64,000 nt of DNA from Tupaia tana (taxonomy: Eukaryota; Chordata; Mammalia; Scandentia; Tupaiidae): the NCBI GenBank assembly GCA_026018925.1, contig JAKSZU010000008.1:58071527-58135526 (forward strand), in the 5' to 3' direction. The stretch's first letter is position 1; each line of letters starts with the position of its first letter. Below the pieces are notes generated by a model that was given only the letters and a program-made list of their open reading frames with translations, did not search any database and was not told where the DNA came from. A program made the translations under genes and the position numbers. Below are positions 21,661 to 32,143 of this stretch, piece after piece.

Positions 21661-22192
21661 TGTCTTCCTATTATATGTTGCTGTGGACTGAAGACTGCTG
21701 AAGTCTCTCTTTGTTATGTTTAGCAATGTGGTCTGAGGACGAGTATTCTATTCAGGTGTTTGAAGAGCTGTATCTCCTTTTTCACAGGTGGTTCAGTAAA
21801 AAGGAGGATCCCAGGGAGTCTTAAAATGCTAGGGTATTTCAGAACTGTGATTCTAGACCTATCTAATCCCTCTGGGAAGGTGGAGAAAGAGAAAAAGAGG
21901 ACAATATAAGAGGGGAGAAATTAAGAAGAAGAATAACAAAAAGATTTTGCCAGGAATCTGGAGATGGAAGGGGGGGTCTGCTGTAGTGCTGGGGGCCCTT
22001 GGTCGCCTGTGGAAAGGAGAAGTGTGAAATTAACGAATGAAAGAAGAGAAGGAAAAGAGAAAATTCTACCTTCCTGACAGAGATAGAGGGTCGCTGGGGT
22101 TGAGGGTGCCAGAGCTGGAGCTGGGGCGGGAGGTCCTGGCTGAGTGTCCCTTAGGCCAGGGTTCTGGAGATGGAAGTCAATTATTATTATTT
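21661..22192 (-). promoter_or_regulatory. LINE-1 5' UTR with two partial monomers
   Basis: Sense sequence begins cttccatctccagaaccctgg, runs through a C-rich, pyrimidine-rich stretch, and repeats cttccatctccagattcctgg about 210 bp later. This is a two-unit monomer arrangement. The monomer differs from that of the half-L1 copies, so the two LINE families seem to use different promoter units. Promoter role inferred from position. Confidence 0.6.
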
Positions 22193-22208
22193 TTATTATA
22201 GATTTCAA

Positions 22209-22315
22209 GGGTTGTGTATTTTACTTTTAAGTCCCTTATCAGACATGCAGTTTACAAAATTTTTTCCCATTCTGTGGATTGTCAATAAATACTATAAACC
22301 ATTCTTAGAAATTTT
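22209..22315 (-). mobile_element. L1M fragment
   Basis: ggttgtgtattttacttttaa then gtcccttatcagacatgcag and cccattctgtggattgtc match the antisense L1M block that should follow the sequence broken off at 16072. Possibly the same old element split by the younger L1. Confidence 0.6.
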
Positions 22316-22394
22316 GAGTTTGAAACTTAAAAAAAAATTGTCACAAATAAAAACAATTTTTTTAAAAAGAAATTTTGAGTTTCAGTTCTCCCTA

Positions 22395-22494
22395 CTAGAA
22401 AGTAAGCTCCATGAAAGTTCTAATCAATATTTAAACCCAGGAACTGGATTAGTGTCTGTCACTTAGTAGGCACTCAATGCAATGATATTTTTGA
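22395..22494 (+). repeat. L2 3' end fragment
   Basis: aagtaagctccatgaaagtt...gtgtctgtcacttagtaggc and actcaatgcaatgatatttttg follow the L2 3' end (gtgcctggcacatagtaggc, gctcaataaatatttgttg). A SINE is inserted just after it. Confidence 0.6.
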
Positions 22495-22508
22495 GTAATG
22501 TATCTTTT

Positions 22509-22787
22509 TTTTCTTTTGAGAGGTTTTTGCTATAGGGCACGTGCACTCGCCAGAAAGACAGAGAGACACAGAGAGACAGAGAGCAAGAAATTCCCCCCCA
22601 CTCCCCCGGGGAGGATGACCACGTCACATGACCACGTCGCAATCCCTTCTCTTCCATTCTCCTTTTGGGATCTTGGGCACACACGTACACGCGCCCAGTG
22701 TGAGTTTAAGCCACTGGGTCCGGGATTCAAACCACCGTCGACTACATGGGAGTTCAGGGACAGCCATTATGCCAACTGCTGGTCCCA
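22509..22787 (-). mobile_element. tRNA-derived SINE, long form
   Basis: Antisense: gagaggtttttgctataggg to gccaactgctggtccca. The TSD is agtaatgtatcttt (22495-22508 and 22788-22801). An internal duplication of gaccacgtcaca/gaccacgtcgca is present. Confidence 0.92.
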
Positions 22788-22866
22788 AGTAATGTATCTT
22801 TAAGATTCATTAATCTTTTTTTTTTTTTTTTTTTAATTGCCAGAGGGCTCATGTGATTGCTGGAGA

Positions 22867-22868
22867 GC

Positions 22869-22920
<52 letters not shown>
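22867..22920. repeat. (GA)n microsatellite
   Basis: About 26 GA units grown from the SINE's gagagacagagag terminal segment. Confidence 0.95.
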
Positions 22921-22922
<2 letters not shown>

Positions 22923-23018
22923 CCCACTCCCAGTCCCCAGTGGGGTGTTGGTTAGGCTGCAGTCCCTTCTCCATTTCTTCATTTTGTCAGGATTTTGGGC
23001 ATGCATATGTACCTGTTT

Positions 23019-23085
23019 TTATTTTTGTTTTTTGTTTGCAAGAGGATGCACGAGCTTGCTAGAGGGAGGGAGGGAGGGAGGGAGG

Positions 23086-23137
<52 letters not shown>

Positions 23138-23321
23138 ACCCTTCATGGGGGATGGTCATACCACAATCCCTTTTCCTCTATATCTCCCTCCTTTTGGGAT
23201 TTAGGATACATATGAACATGTGCCCTGAGTGTTTTTCAAACTGCTGAGTCTGGGACTCAAACCACATAGTCAGCCATGTGGGATCCAGCCACCTTAAGCA
23301 CCATGCCACTTTACTGGCCTT
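23019..23321 (-). mobile_element. Older tRNA SINE relative, nested
   Basis: Antisense: gcaagaggatgcacgagcttgctag to cagccaccttaagcaccatgcc, with GGGA (23062-23090) and GA (23091-23132) expansions. It lies inside the copy at 22816-23415. Confidence 0.8.
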
Positions 23322-23435
23322 TAATGTATTTTTCAAGCTGTTGAACTGGATTCAAATTGTGGTTGGCCATGTGATATCTGACTTCTTTAACCATTAGGGT
23401 ATGGGGCTGGCCTGACATTGATCTTAAAAACATCA

Positions 23436-23745
23436 TGGGGGCCAGGTGGTGGCGTGATGGTTAAGGCAGCTGAATCCCAGGTGATCAAGTAAGCAGTCTG
23501 AATCTTGAACCCAGGTGCTTGAGAAACATGCTGGGCATACGTGTGTGTCTGCCCAAAATTCTGAGAGGAGAATGGAGGAGAAGGGATTGCACTGTGGCTA
23601 TCCCTTCTGGGAAGTGATTTTTGTTTCTTGCTCTCTCTCTTTTTGTCTATCTGTCTCTGGTGAGTGCATGTGCCCCAAGCAAAAAAAAACCCCAAAAAAC
23701 AAAAAACACCAAAAAACCCAAAAACTCAGAAAACAAATCATGAAT
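23436..23745 (+). mobile_element. tRNA-derived SINE, long form, with A-rich tail
   Basis: Sense: gggggccaggtggtggcgtgatgg head to gagtgcatgtgccccaagc, then an A/C-rich tail of about 55 bp (23680-23735). Confidence 0.85.
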
Positions 23746-24415
23746 CCCAATTTTCAACAGAATATGTTTTAAAATCTCCTAATATGGCATACAAAGTTCA
23801 TGAAAATCTGATGACTTACTTTTCCTATCATTGCTTTCCCACTTCCACATTAACCTGCACCAGCCTGCTTGAAGTTTCCCTGTGAAATAGTGTAATAGAA
23901 TGTCAATGAGAATGGGACATTGATTTATCATCTGGGAATATAGAATAAAGCTACTGTCCTTTTTTTTTGTGTGTGTGTTTGGGTGTAGATATTGCAGACC
24001 CAACTATTTGATACATACACAGCTTACATATCTGTCATACATATGTATGTTTGTGTGTATATTTGTGTATATGCATTTCCATTCATTTTGTGATTTATAG
24101 ACATAAATATTACATTATCCATTACTTTTTACTTTGAGTAAGAAAAGCCCAACTTAAGTTTAAAGGAAGAAAAGAAAGAAATTTATTGGCTTACATATCT
24201 GGGAAGTCTAAGAGGTGATTGCATTCAGGGGCTCAAATGATTTTAGGACTGTTTAGGACCCTTCTTTCCTGGTCTCTTGGTTCTGTTTCCTTTTCTTTAT
24301 TGGCTTTAATTCTTTTTTTTTTTTTTTTTTCTTTTTCCTATCTCTTCTGCAACTGGCAAAGATAGATCGCTTGGATATTTAGGCTATACTGTTTAAGTAA
24401 CAAAAGCTATACCAA
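23746..24415. other. Mostly unrecognised; possible old LTR-like piece
   Basis: 24150-24400 (aagaaatttattggcttacat, ggaagtctaagaggtgattg, ctcttggttctgtttcc) resembles an old mammalian interspersed repeat that I cannot name. The rest shows nothing. Confidence 0.35.
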
Positions 24416-24419
24416 CAAT

Positions 24420-25010
24420 AGTAGTAATAGTAATGATATTGCTTGCTAACTTTTAAATGTAATTAATACTTTTTATATGCCAGTTACTATGCTACATTTT
24501 TATACAGGTTGAGTATCCCTTATCTGAAATGCATTAGACTAGATGTTCTTTGCATTTAGGGTTTTCTCAGATTTTGAAATATTTGTAATGAGATTTCTTG
24601 AGGATGGGAGTCAAGCCTAAGTATGAAATTTATTAATGTTTCACATATACTTTATACACATAGCCTGCAGATAATTTTATACAATATTTTTATGTTGCAG
24701 CATGTAACCAAGACTTGTCATATATTGTCATATAAGGTCAGGGTCAAGAATTTTCCATCAAGTTGGGGCTCAGAAGTTTCAAATTTGGGAGCACTTTGGA
24801 TTTTTGGACTAGGGATGCTTGAGCTATGTATGTTTTACTGCACTTAATGTTCATAATTGCTCCAAGAGGAAGGTATTATTAGTAGCTATATTTTAAGGAG
24901 GAGGAAATTAAGATACAAACCAATTAAGTAACTCACTTGGTCATTTAGCTAGTTAGTGATAGAATCAAGAATTAAAATCCCAGGCAGACTTTGAGTGTTA
25001 CCTCCATGCC
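24420..25010 (-). repeat. MIR split by a DNA transposon
   Basis: An antisense MIR: ttttatatgccagttactatgc on the left, and on the right taatgttcataattgctcc, ggaggaaattaagatac and taagtaactcacttggtcat. The Tigger-type element at 24505-24838 interrupts it. MIR predates the transposon. Confidence 0.75.
24505..24838. mobile_element. Tigger-class MER-type DNA transposon, copy 1
   Basis: Non-coding element of 334 bp with inverted ends (caggttgagtatcccttatc on the left; ggactagggatgcttgagct on the right) flanked by TA. Internally it has atttgtaatgagatttcttg and tcatataaggtcagggtcaag. Related to the copy at 46306. Confidence 0.75.
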
Positions 25011-25539
25011 CGACTGCCTGGTCAGTATCAATGCAGGAGAGAAATCTTATTGCTGCTTTAATCACACAGCATTCTTGGTCTAGTCACTCTATGCAGAGAA
25101 TTAATGGCACCATGTATACTCAGAGCTGGGACATCTGCGTAAGCCCACTGACTGTCTTATTAGAACCTCATGGCATGGAGGAGTGTTTTCCCTAAGAAAG
25201 TAATCTTGTATGTAAAAAACACTACATACGTCCATTAAATAAATATTTTGTTGACCATACTGCTTAGCAACGGAGAGTTTCATATTAAACATAGAAAGCC
25301 CAATGGCATCTGTTGGGCTAACAATATCATCAATTTTGATTATAGACTAATTAAATGTGTTGTGTTTCTTTTAACTGAGATCATTTGCTAGTTGTATATT
25401 GCTCAAGTGGTTAAATTATGCACATTTTAGACTAATGAACTTTTAATAGCAAATCACTTTGGGCAGTTTCAAAATATTTTAAACCATATATGTTTTAAAA
25501 TAAATTTATTTTATAATAATCTTTCAAAGTGTTAAATAA
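25011..25539. other. Unique DNA, nothing recognised
   Basis: No gene or confident repeat. Confidence 0.4.
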
Positions 25540-25783
25540 AGGGCCGGCCTTAAAGTCTAGTGGTCGAAATAATCAAACACCCCAGGCTGACTGAGGTTTG
25601 AATCTGGCTCTGGCAGCTTGAAAAATATGCTGAATATGTGTGTAAATATGTGTGTATGCTCCCCAAATCCCAACAGCATGAAGACATGGAGGAGAGGGGA
25701 TTGCAGTGTGACCATGTCCCATTGGGGAAGTCCCTTTCATTCTCTGTTTCTCTCTGGTGTGTACATGCACTCTTTGGCAATTA
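25540..25783 (+). mobile_element. Older tRNA SINE relative
   Basis: Sense: gggccggccttaaagtctagtgg head, gaggtttgaatctggctctgg B-box area, and terminal gcactctttggcaattaag. Confidence 0.8.
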
Positions 25784-25797
25784 AGACAAAAAGTCTT

Positions 25798-26060
25798 GGG
25801 ACCAGCAGTTAGTGCAATGGCTATGTAGCTGGACTCCCATGTAGTCGACCGTGGTTTGTGTCCCGGACCTGATGGCTTAAAACTCACGCCGGGCGCGTGT
25901 GCGTGCATGCCCAAGATCCCGAGAGGAGAATGGAGGAGAAGGGATTGCGGCGTGGCCATCCCCCCTGGGGGGTGATTTCTCGCTTTCTGTCTCTGTCTCT
26001 CTCTGTCTGTCTGGCGCATGTACCCTATCGCAAAAAACAAAAAAACAAAAAAACAAAAAA
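25798..26060 (+). mobile_element. tRNA-derived SINE, long form
   Basis: Sense: gggaccagcagttagtgcaatgg to catgtaccctatcgc, with an A-rich tail. The TSD is agacaaaaagtctt (25784-25797) and agacaaaatgtctt (26061-26074). It landed in the tail of the older SINE. Confidence 0.93.
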
Positions 26061-26127
26061 AGACAAAATGTCTTAAATGGAAAGAAGGAACATGAAGCAG
26101 ATACAATAATTTAAAAGATTCTTTTTA

Positions 26128-26278
26128 GGGGTCAGCAGGTGGTGTCATGGTTAAAGGGGCCGGATTCCCACATGGCCGACCATGGTTTGAGTCCTGGACT
26201 TGGTGGCTTGCTTTCTCCCTTTCTCTTTCTCTCTATCTCTCTTTGGTCACATTAAAAAATAATAATAAATGGAAATAA
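26128..26278 (+). mobile_element. tRNA-derived SINE, short form
   Basis: Sense: ggggtcagcaggtggtgtcatgg head joined directly to gcttgctttctccctttctc and ggtcacattaaaaaat. The perfect 16-bp TSD is aaaagattctttttag (26113-26128 and 26279-26294), sharing one base with the head. Confidence 0.92.
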
Positions 26279-26294
26279 AAAAGATTCTTTTTAG

Positions 26295-26639
26295 ACTACT
26301 TTAAAAAATATATCCTTAGAGTTATAAAATTATCCTTAGAGTTATAAAATTATACAAAATTATAAGACATATTTTGAACATTATCTGTAAAATTCAGTAT
26401 TTTGAAATTTTGAAAGTTGTTTGTAAACTGTCAAGAATTATGGAGTATGAGCTAAAATTTTTTGCTATGTAAAGTAAGTGTTTGTGGAAAAATGTAAAAA
26501 TAAATAAATGAAAGAAAAAAAATTGGTTAAATTAGGCAGGTAAGCAAGTGATAAGATTATGAAAGCTGCATATTTCTGACATCTTCCTATGTTCTCTATT
26601 GCCATACTTTTCTAATCAGCAGTAAACCCTGAAGGCTAA

Positions 26640-26679
<40 letters not shown>

Positions 26680-26740
26680 ATTCAATTAAGGTAAGACCAA
26701 GTTTGTTAAGGCAGAGTTTATCTTTTGCCTTTTCTCTGTT
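26295..26740. other. AT-rich DNA with a 21-bp tandem duplication and (TA)n
   Basis: ccttagagttataaaattat occurs twice in tandem near 26313-26353. An interrupted (TA)n run lies at 26642-26681. Nothing else recognised. Confidence 0.6.
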
Positions 26741-26744
26741 GTTG

Positions 26745-27262
26745 TTCATGATAGAACATGTGGATGCATGTGTATGAGAGACAGAGAGAGAGAGAAGAGC
26801 ACCCTCCACGTGGTCTGATCACTCCGTGATCTCTTTCCTTCAGTCCTTCAGCTGGTTAGCATCTTGGGCACATACATCCACACCTGGTATCTTTCAGGCC
26901 TACTGGGCTGGGGATTCAAATCATCATTTTATTTTTTATTTATTTTTAATTTTTGTTAAGAGAGATTTTTGCTGTAGGGTGCATGTGCTTGCTGGAGAGA
27001 CAGAGACAGAGAGACAGAATGTGAGAAATCAGCCCCCAGGAGAGATGGCCATGCTACAATCACTTCTCTTCCATTCTTCTCTTGGGTTTTGGGCATGCAT
27101 GCACACATGCCCGGTGTGAGTTTTAAGCCACTGGGTCTGGGACTTGATCTTGGTAGACTACCTGGGAGTCCATTGATGTAACCGTTATGCCATTTGTTGG
27201 TCCCTCAAACCATCATTCACATGTGGCTTCTAGCTCCTCTGGTACACTATAGACTGTGCCAC
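26745..27262 (-). mobile_element. Older tRNA SINE relative, split
   Basis: A diverged antisense copy (gagagacagagagagagag; catcttgggcacatacatcc) interrupted at 26929-27204. The outer limits are approximate. Confidence 0.55.
26929..27204 (-). mobile_element. tRNA-derived SINE, long form, nested
   Basis: Antisense: gagatttttgctgtagggtgc to atgccatttgttggtccc. The TSD is tcaaatcatcatt (26916-26928) and tcaaaccatcatt (27205-27217). Confidence 0.9.
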
Positions 27263-28204
27263 AGATAGCTGGGGCCTGTCTTTGCCTTTAAACAAAAGAG
27301 AAAAACAAATTTTTTAGATATTGTATTATTTTTCACTGAGATGTCAATATTGTGTTTTCTTATTTCAGGTTTCTGAATCTTTTTCATAATTTTTCTCATT
27401 TAGCTACTTACTCAAGAAAGCTCAGTCTCCTGCATCTAAAAATCTTTCCTCTGGCTAGTATATGTATGCTTTGTTCTTTTTTAAGTTGAACTGCTTACTT
27501 GCATTATACTCCATTTGGAACTAAAAGACAGCACTTACTAGATGTCATATTTACCTTCGGCTCCCCTGATTTAATAAATAAAATCTTATTTAGACAAAAT
27601 AATTATAACTCCATAATAATTATATTATGAAGTTATTCTTCATATGGCAGTGACTCTTCAGACATACTGTCCCATACCTGTAGTCTTTTGTGTACTCGTG
27701 CGCTTTCTTTGTGATCTCTTCTTTTTGTAACTTAAAAACAGATATCTCATAGCCTAATATTCATAGCCGATTTATCCTGAACTCCTTGTCCTAATTTATT
27801 ATGGTTGTTTTGCTCCTATTTTTAGAAATTAATTTTTCTATTTATTTTCACTTTACTCTCTGAAATGTAACTACTCTGACTACAATATTTGAATTTACTG
27901 CAATTTCATCCTCCTTTCTAAGATGCCTTTGATTACCCTTTATAAATAAGCCTCTTGATTCTGTCTGGTTACTGGCACTCTCCACATTGTCTCAGCCTTA
28001 TGAGTGGTACTTGGCTGGTGTACATTTTCATGAGCGTCAGTAATTGTAACTGGCTGGTTACCAGGAAGCTCTTACTTTGGAAGATAAATGAGTTCTATTT
28101 ACCTTAGGGCACCCTTTTATTTAAATGTATACTTAGTGTAACTAAATGTGTACTTAGTACTGAGGATTTGCTGAGGATACAAATGAGACAGAAGTTTTTC
28201 ATTT
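27263..28204. other. Unique AT-rich DNA, nothing recognised
   Basis: About 940 bp with no gene, RNA or confident repeat on either strand. Confidence 0.45.
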
Positions 28205-28465
28205 GTTTTTAGCAGGATGGCTGGCTTCTATGCTGGCTGGAGAGAAGGAAAGAGACGATAGAGAGGGCAAAGGAGGGAAAGGAGAAAGCACCCCCAAAGG
28301 GGTATGATCACATCACAGCTCCTTCTCCTTCATTTTTCCATCCTGTCTGGATTTTGGGCATGCATGTACAAGCACACTGTGTGTTTTATCAAGCTTCCAG
28401 GACTGGGATTTTAACTTTAGCTGGCTATGTAAGATCCAGCTCTTTTAACTGCCAGACCATGGGGC
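28205..28465 (-). mobile_element. Older tRNA SINE relative
   Basis: Antisense: ctggctggagagaaggaaag, gcacccccaaaggggtatg, gattttgggcatgcatgtac, and a head complement ending aactgccagaccatggggc. Confidence 0.8.
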
Positions 28466-28738
28466 AAGTCCAAGACAGGCAATATATCTAGCCCTTCCTC
28501 TGAAATTCCTTTTAATCTAGCTTTCAACCATAATACAGTAAATGCTTTTGATAACAAATTACAATATGTCAGCATTATTGCTATCAAAGATTTTTTTTTT
28601 TTACAAGGATGAATCCTGTGCAGAGCCACCAGAATGCTTCCTCTTTCATTCTCAAAAAGTCCCAATTTATCTGACAGTAAACTCACACCCAGAATACATA
28701 AAACAGCAAACCATTGCAGTTAGAAACAAACAAAATGT

Positions 28739-29009
28739 GGGTCCAGCATTTGGCGTGATGGTTAAGGTGCTGTACTCCCACATGACTGACAGCAGTTCAA
28801 GTTCTGTGCCCAGTGGCTTGAAAATCACTCTGGGTGCATGTGTCTGCATGCCCAAAACCCTGAGAGCAGAATGTAGCAGAAGGGACTGTGGCATAGCCAT
28901 CCCTCTGGTGGGTGATTTCTCACAGAAAGTGATTTCCTTCTCTCTGTTTCTTGTCTGTCTCTGGTGAGCACACACACCCTGCTGCAAAAAATCTTAAAAA
29001 AAAAAAAAA
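28739..29009 (+). mobile_element. tRNA-derived SINE, long form
   Basis: Sense: gggtccagcatttggcgtgatgg to gagcacacacaccctgctgc, plus an A-tail of about 15 bases. Confidence 0.87.
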
Positions 29010-29019
29010 GAGCAAGATG

Positions 29020-30250
29020 CTTATGAAAGTACTAGATAAAATAGGCTATACAAATGGCCAATAAATGTGTGAAAAGTACTCACTATCATTAGTCACAATG
29101 GGAATACAAACCAAAACTGAAACAAAACAAAACAAAACAAACCACTGATGTTGCACCCACTAGGATGGCAATAATAAACACAATACCAGGTTTTGTAAGG
29201 CTGTGGAACAATTGTACCTCTGATACAATGACTTTGGAAAATTATCTTTTAATTTAACCACTTTGGAGAACTGGCAATATTTCTAAAACTGAACATATGA
29301 CTCAGCAATTCCCTTCCTAGGTTTATACTCACCAGATAGAGCATGTATTCACCAAGAGAAAAATCAAGAATGTTCATTGCAACATTATATGTAATATTCT
29401 TGTACTAGTTTCCTGTTGGCGCTGTAACAAATTATGACCAATGTAGTAGTTTAAAGCAAAAAAAAAAATATTATGCTATAATTTGGGAGGTTAAAATCTG
29501 AAATGGGTTTTTTTGAGTTAAAACTAAGGTGTTGGCAGGGCTGGTTCCGTCTGGAGGATAGAGGGAACTCCTTGCTTTTACTAACTTCTCATTCCTTGGC
29601 TTATGGACCAGCCTTTTCTCCTTTTGCTTCTGTCATCACATGGCCTTTTCCAACTTTCTTGTGTTTGTCTTTATAAGGATCTTTGTGATCATATTTGGCT
29701 CACTTAGATACTCTAGGAATTATCTTCTGACCTCATGATCCTTAACTTAAGTATATCATCTTTTGCCATGTAAAATAACATACTTACATGCTCCGAAGAT
29801 CAGGATGTAGTCATTTTTGAGGGTCATTATTTGGCCTAGGATAATCCCTAAACTGGAAAAATCCTAGATGGTCTTTGAGAATAGAAGAGTTAAATACATA
29901 GTGGTATATTTATATAATTGAATACTAAGTAGTGATCTCAATGGAAAAAAAAGAGTGTTATATATAGAAATACGGATAAATTGCTCTTAAACATAATGCT
30001 TACAAAAAAAGGCTAAATACAAAAGATTATGTACTTTGCGATTTCGTTTTTATGAAGTCTAACAATAGGAAGAATTAATCTGTGGTGGTTAAAATCAGTA
30101 AAGTGGTTAATTCTGGGAAGTGTTAATGACTGATAGGCACAAAAGAGGCCTTGTAGGGTGCAGTTCATAGTCCGTTTCTTGATCACAGTGCTGATTACAC
30201 AGGTGCATTCACTTTGTAACACTTAATTGAGCTGTGCATATACTATTTGT
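29020..30250 (+). mobile_element. Old L1M 3' end, split by an MLT1 LTR
   Basis: Sense L1M ORF2 3' end and 3' UTR: caaatggccaataaatgtgt, ctaggatggcaataataaac, gactcagcaattcccttcct, then after the LTR aaactggaaaaatcctagat, gtggtatatttatataattg and gagctgtgcatatactattt. Confidence 0.82.
29404..29850 (-). mobile_element. MLT1-type MaLR LTR (solo)
   Basis: An antisense LTR: actagtttcctgttggcgctgtaacaaa, aagtctgaaatgggt-like block, aaggtgttggcagggctgg, ttgccatgtaaaataacata and gggtcattatttggcct. Diverged. It interrupts the L1M, so it inserted after it. Confidence 0.75.
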
Positions 30251-30520
30251 GCTCTTTTCTGTTATTTTTCTTGATGTTGACCCTAGCCTGTTTTTTCCCT
30301 TTACTACCATTTATTTCTACTACTTCTACTTCTGTTACATGTACTCAGCTTTTCTGCTTTTTATGTATATGGATACACATATGTACATATACACACACAC
30401 ATAGTGTAATCTTTCTTCCACAGTACAGTCTTAATAATTTTGAAGGTGGTTATGAGGTCCCCCGAGTCTGATCTTTTCCCTAATAAATATCACAAACTTC
30501 ATTTGTTTTTCCCATAACTT

Positions 30521-30697
30521 TTAAAAAATAATTATTTAATTTTAATTTTATTTATTCATTCATTTATTTTAATTTGACCAGAGAGAGACAGAGAGAGAGA
30601 AAAAGTGAATTAGTAAGCCACCAGGTTCAGGACTTGAACAGTGGTCAGCCATGTGGGAGTGTCCGTTTTAACCACCACACCACCTGCTGGTCTCCTC
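30521..30697 (-). mobile_element. tRNA-derived SINE, short form
   Basis: Antisense: taatttgaccagagagagac to caccacctgctggtctcct. The TSD is cccataactt at 30511-30520 and 30698-30707; the second copy also served the next SINE. Confidence 0.9.
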
Positions 30698-30707
30698 CCC
30701 ATAACTT

Positions 30708-30962
30708 TTTTTTAAATTGAGATTTGTGCTATAGGGCTTGTGTGCTTGCTGGAGAGAGGGAGACAGAGAGACAGAAAGCGAGAAATCACCCCTCAGGGGG
30801 ATGGCCATGCTGCAGTCCCTTCTCCTCCAATCTCCTCTTGGGTTTTTGGGGACGCACATACATGCACCCAGCATTAGTTTGAAGCTACCAGGTCCGAGAC
30901 TCGAACTGCAGTCAGCCATGTGGGAGTCCAGTAATGCAACCATTATGCCATCTGCTGGTTCT
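30708..30962 (-). mobile_element. tRNA-derived SINE, long form
   Basis: Antisense: gagatttgtgctatagggcttg to gccatctgctggttct. The TSD is cccataactt at 30698-30707 and 30963-30972. Three copies of this 10-mer flank two SINEs, so two insertions used the same target. Confidence 0.92.
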
Positions 30963-30993
30963 CCCATAACTTGGTTTTTAAAAATTAATTTGA

Positions 30994-31082
30994 GGTCCAG
31001 CAGGTGGCATGGGGGTTGGGGCACTGGTTTCCCACATGGTGTACCACGGTTTGAGTTCTGGTCCTGGCATCTTGTGTATCAC

Positions 31083-31119
<37 letters not shown>

Positions 31120-31255
31120 GCCCAACACCCTGAGAGGAGAATCAAGGAGAAGGAATTATGGCATGGCCATTCCCCCGGGAGGGGGTGATTTATCCTTCTC
31201 TTTCTCCCCTTCTACCCCAAGCATAGCATACATGCTTTAGGGCAAAACCTTAAAG
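30994..31255 (+). mobile_element. tRNA-derived SINE, long form
   Basis: Sense: ggtccagcaggtggcatggg head, TG expansion in the body at 31089-31115, ggagggggtgatttatcc, and terminal atgctttagggcaaaacc. Confidence 0.85.
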
Positions 31256-31261
31256 AAAAAG

Positions 31262-31470
31262 AAGATCAAATCCCAACCACAGTTCGAATCCCATAAAACT
31301 GTGGCAGCTTGAAAAACACACCAGACACATGTGTGTGTGCCTGAGATCCTGACAAGATGAGAAATGGAAGAGAAGAAATTGCTGTGTGACCAGCAACCAT
31401 TGGGGGTGGGTGCTTTCTCCCCCTCTCTTTCTCTGGTGAGCATAAGCTTCTGGCAATTAATAAAAAGCTT
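31262..31470 (+). mobile_element. Older tRNA SINE relative, 5'-truncated
   Basis: Starts near the B box (accacagttcgaatccc) and ends taagcttctggcaattaata. Confidence 0.8.
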
Positions 31471-32143
31471 GGTGTTTCATTTAAGACTAAAATTGACAAG
31501 ATTCTAAAATTCTCTATTGAAAATGATGTAGATCTTAAACTGGGAGGAATCCCTTTCAGGGGCTAGAACAACTGAAGATTTTCTGTTCAGAATTCACTCT
31601 CCAGACCCCAATCTAGAGTGGTAGGACACCCTCTATATTCTGCTCATTGTCTCTCTTTCTCTTTTATTTATTATTTATTTTTAAATTATTTATTATTTTT
31701 AAGGTAAAGTATTTTCTTGCCCCTCTGATCCTCCTTTATCTTGCCAATTCTCACCTTTCCCTCCTCTCATTTAGGAGGGGCAAAGAGAAGGCCCTTTGAG
31801 AATCATTTAAGCTGGGGAGGAATTGCCATGCAGTTTTCATTTTTTGCTTTAAATTTTTTTCTCTCTTTTTTTCTTCCTTTGTTTTCTTTATCTTTTACTT
31901 TTTCTTTTACCTTTATCATTTCACTGCTCAGCCTCCACACACTGAATGTCTAGACAGGTCTAAGTGCACAGTAGCCAAACATGATTACTATTAGGGTCAC
32001 GATAATCCTCAGTTCCCACTTAATCTGCTGCACAAAGAAAGAAAACTGGAACTGCAGAGAGATTGCAGATCACCTCCTCCTGTACACCTGTGAATGCTCA
32101 GATTGAATTTCCAGAAATTAGGAAGAAACATATAATTTATCAG

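Larger units (their letters stand above)
17174..22192 (-). mobile_element. Younger LINE-1, 5' UTR and ORF2 kept, ORF1 mostly deleted
   Basis: Sense runs right to left: 5' UTR (22192-21661) with two repeats starting cttccatctccag, a short ORF1 3' end (21660-21491), ORF2 (21446 to about 17270) and a 3' UTR ending near 17174. The TSD appears to be ttattatatttcaag (17159-17173) against ttattatagatttcaag (about 22192-22208), imperfect. A short-form SINE is nested at 19356-19532. Its 3' UTR (accagatatagtgtgggaag) is related to the half-L1 tail (accagagacagtgtgggagg), which ties the two families together. This is the only copy here with a nearly complete ORF2. Confidence 0.85.
22816..23415 (-). mobile_element. 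Older tRNA SINE relative, split by another copy
   Basis: An antisense older-type copy whose 3' part lies at 22816-23018 and whose tRNA-like head resumes at 23322-23415 (tttttcaagctgttgaactgg to attagggtatggggctggcc). A second older-type copy at 23019-23321 separates the two parts. Confidence 0.75.

Noticed and set aside
22837..23247. Arg-Glu repeat protein-like frame
   Set aside because: It is the (GA)n microsatellite inside SINEs read as codons.
25573..26106. A 177-codon minus-strand frame, the longest in the window
   Set aside because: It runs antisense through two adjacent SINEs; it owes its length to their low stop content.
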